Origin: CAYRQP01 sp964426545
GTDB taxonomy: Bacteria; Fermentibacterota; Fermentibacteria; Fermentibacterales; JCC-6
Length of the DNA: 64,000 bases
Reading direction: 5' to 3'
Assembly: GCA_964426545.1 (NCBI GenBank)
Contig: CAYRQP010000001.1
Span: 124,001-188,000 of the forward strand
Shown: piece after piece, positions 62,509 through 64,000 of the stretch
Position numbering within the stretch: position 1 is the first letter of the stretch
How the letters are laid out: every line of letters begins with the position of its first letter
Notes under the pieces: generated by a model
The model's input: only the letters and a program-made list of their open reading frames with translations
Databases searched by the model: none
Told to the model about the DNA's origin: nothing
Translations under genes and position numbers: made by a program

Positions 62509-63918
62509 TCACAAACGTTGGGTTCTAAGTCCGACCCCGGCATAAACCGCGAAAGGTACTGCCATTCGGAGTAAGATGTTCTGGTCGTGGAGGAGGAAGA
62601 TGAGTGGGATCGCAACAGCGGCAGTGATGGCGGGTTTCCACAGACTTTTGAACAAGGGCAGCGATCCGCCCTTTCTGAGAATGACGTAATATGCCAGCGA
62701 CATTATCAGGTTTGCAGTCAAAACCACAATAGCCGAACCCTGAATTCCCATTCGCGGAACAAGCAGGAAGTTACCAGCAATGCTTAATATCAAAGCAATG
62801 GAAGTGACAGGCACGGTGGTCTTCTGCTTCCCTGCAGCAATCACGCTTGCAACAAGATAGTTCATCCAGAATAGTGCAGGTATTGCAGCCATGAGTATTA
62901 TGAAAGCGCCTGTAACTTCATCCGCATTCTGCCCCCTGGTGAAGTCTTCTCCCCAAATCAATCTCAGTATATCTGTCCCGCCTGCAAAGATGGGGATCAT
63001 GACGGCACCTGCAATCCAGGTGACTATTTCCGCAATATTGATCATCTTCTTTCTTACTTCTTCCCACCCGCTTTCGAAAGCCCTGCACAAACCGGGAAAC
63101 AGAGCTCCCGGAAGAAGGCTGGGCGTAATCAGGAGAACGAATGTTTCTACAATACGATAGGATTCCTGATAGGCACCAACCGCTTCCACTCCTCTGAATT
63201 TTTCGATAAATATATTGTCCAGTCTCTGAAATGCAACGAACAGCAATCCCATTACCCCCAGAGGCCAGCTTTCAGCTAATAGTTTCATCATGTTTCGACG
63301 GGAAAAACCGGGGAATATCCTAATCCCGAAGTTTCGCAGGAAGATGAAACTCATCAACAACATTGAGAACGCTCTGACCGTATATGTTGCCGCTGCAGAA
63401 TCGGCACCGAGGTCGAAGTGGACCACAAGTATGACAAGAAGAAGTGATATAATACCGCCTGCTCCCCGTGACAGGGCTTCGAACAACATTTTTTCACGAG
63501 CTCTGAAAACTGCATACTGCAGTTCTGCACCGGCTTCCATTGCCGAACCGAATCCGACAAGTGCTATGATGACCATCTGCTGATGTCCGTATCCTGCCAG
63601 ATATGTGACCAGCATCAAGAGAGCGTACGAAATGACCGCTGTCAGCATCCTCAGTCCGAGAGCAGTCGAATAGACTTCCTGTATATGCTGTGTATCGATG
63701 CTGAATTTTCTGTTCGAGATGATGGAAACACCAAGGTCGACGAGAAAAATGAGTATCTGGCTGATTGCTACTGCAAATACCAGCATTCCAAACGGTGTAT
63801 CATCGAGATACCTTGAAAGTATCATGAGTGATATGAGAAGAGTACCCTTACCGAAGAATTGACCTGCCAGCATCGCAATTGAGTTTTTGAGCTGTGTACG
63901 AGGTTTATCTCTGAACAC
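62509..63918 (-). CDS. Polysaccharide / lipid-linked oligosaccharide flippase (Wzx-like)
   Basis: 469 residues with about twelve to fourteen membrane segments of the MATE-fold polysaccharide transporter family. FGKGTLLISLMILSRYL and GAYQESYRIVETFVLLITP are typical positions. It would flip undecaprenyl-linked oligosaccharides across the inner membrane. The frame starts with GTG 63918; no good Shine-Dalgarno is seen, so the true start may be a later ATG at about residue 16. Upstream genes of the likely surface-sugar cluster are beyond the window. Confidence 0.8.
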   Translation of the reverse strand: MFRDKPRTQLKNSIAMLAGQFFGKGTLLISLMILSRYLDDTPFGMLVFAVAISQILIFLVDLGVSIISNRKFSIDTQHIQEVYSTALGLRMLTAVISYALLMLVTYLAGYGHQQMVIIALVGFGSAMEAGAELQYAVFRAREKMLFEALSRGAGGIISLLLVILVVHFDLGADSAAATYTVRAFSMLLMSFIFLRNFGIRIFPGFSRRNMMKLLAESWPLGVMGLLFVAFQRLDNIFIEKFRGVEAVGAYQESYRIVETFVLLITPSLLPGALFPGLCRAFESGWEEVRKKMINIAEIVTWIAGAVMIPIFAGGTDILRLIWGEDFTRGQNADEVTGAFIILMAAIPALFWMNYLVASVIAAGKQKTTVPVTSIALILSIAGNFLLVPRMGIQGSAIVVLTANLIMSLAYYVILRKGGSLPLFKSLWKPAITAAVAIPLIFLLHDQNILLRMAVPFAVYAGVGLRTQRL

Positions 63919-63942
63919 TCTTCAAACTCTCATCATATCAGC

Positions 63943-64000
63943 TTAACCTGAAACACGGAAAATGCTCCTGAACTGTTCTGCAGTTCTAATTTTCTCATCA
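63943..64000 (-). CDS. Possible C-terminal end of a gene entering from the right
   Basis: An open minus-strand frame enters at the edge and reads EKIRTAEQFRSIFRVSG before TAA at 63943-63945. Only about 18 residues are visible. The stop lies 24 nt before the flippase start, as expected for an operon neighbour. Confidence 0.3.
   Translation of the reverse strand, partial: DEKIRTAEQFRSIFRVSG

Overview
The window reads as a chromosomal segment of an uncultured Gram-negative bacterium, probably in the Fibrobacterota-Chlorobiota-Bacteroidota (FCB) superphylum. Two secreted M14 carboxypeptidases carry a C-terminal sorting-tail-like domain, there are several outer-membrane-barrel-like proteins, and the ParC/ParE pair and a DUF4954 protein look Bacteroidetes-like. 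A Fermentibacterota-like lineage is my guess; no 16S rRNA gene is present to confirm it. Gene density is high, most genes sit in tightly overlapping runs (ATGA, TGATG, TAATG junctions), and GTG/TTG starts are common.

Layout. 0-15.8 kb: a long minus-strand housekeeping run with a lipoprotein (cut by the left edge), Slt, PurH, NadE, RNase R, a degenerate sensor-kinase-like protein, Pcm, RarA, a lipoprotein, Apt, a TIGR00725 protein, a second Pcm paralogue, MerR, DnaJ-TPR and a secreted carboxypeptidase, with two tRNA-Pro genes interspersed. 15.9-17 kb: rpsT and a REP-associated (IS200/Y1-like) transposase bracketed by inverted hairpin repeats. 17-27.5 kb: outer membrane protein, GlgC, a YchF-like NTPase, YihY, GlmS-GlmM (UDP-GlcNAc precursors), tRNA-Thr and LeuCD. 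27.6-38.8 kb: FAD-linked oxidase, IMPACT-like protein, metal permease-HMA fusion, a four-gene run (DUF4954, dehydrogenase-like, PepD, glutamine amidotransferase), OsmC, radical SAM/SPASM protein, PepT. 38.8-45.5 kb: a plus-strand run of PyrB-PyrI, two tandem polytopic GT39-like proteins, a B12-binding radical SAM protein and a GT2. This looks like lipid-linked sugar transfer appended to pyrimidine synthesis. 45.6-47.4 kb: a decayed, multiply frameshifted three-gene island flanked by inverted hairpins. 47.5-50.8 kb: YebC-RuvC-RuvA-RuvB-QueH. 51-64 kb: second carboxypeptidase, HutU, MFS transporter, CysC, PurC, ParC-ParE and a flippase.

The most distinctive thing here is a population of short hairpin repeats in at least four sequence families (called A to D here, with a diverged A relative called E). 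They sit at gene ends so precisely that they supply the stop codons, and in three unrelated proteins the same C-terminal residues (IRCQDT), while one supplies a Shine-Dalgarno-like sequence and start codon. The single REP-type transposase at 16.2 kb is flanked by family A and is the obvious candidate for mobilising at least that family.
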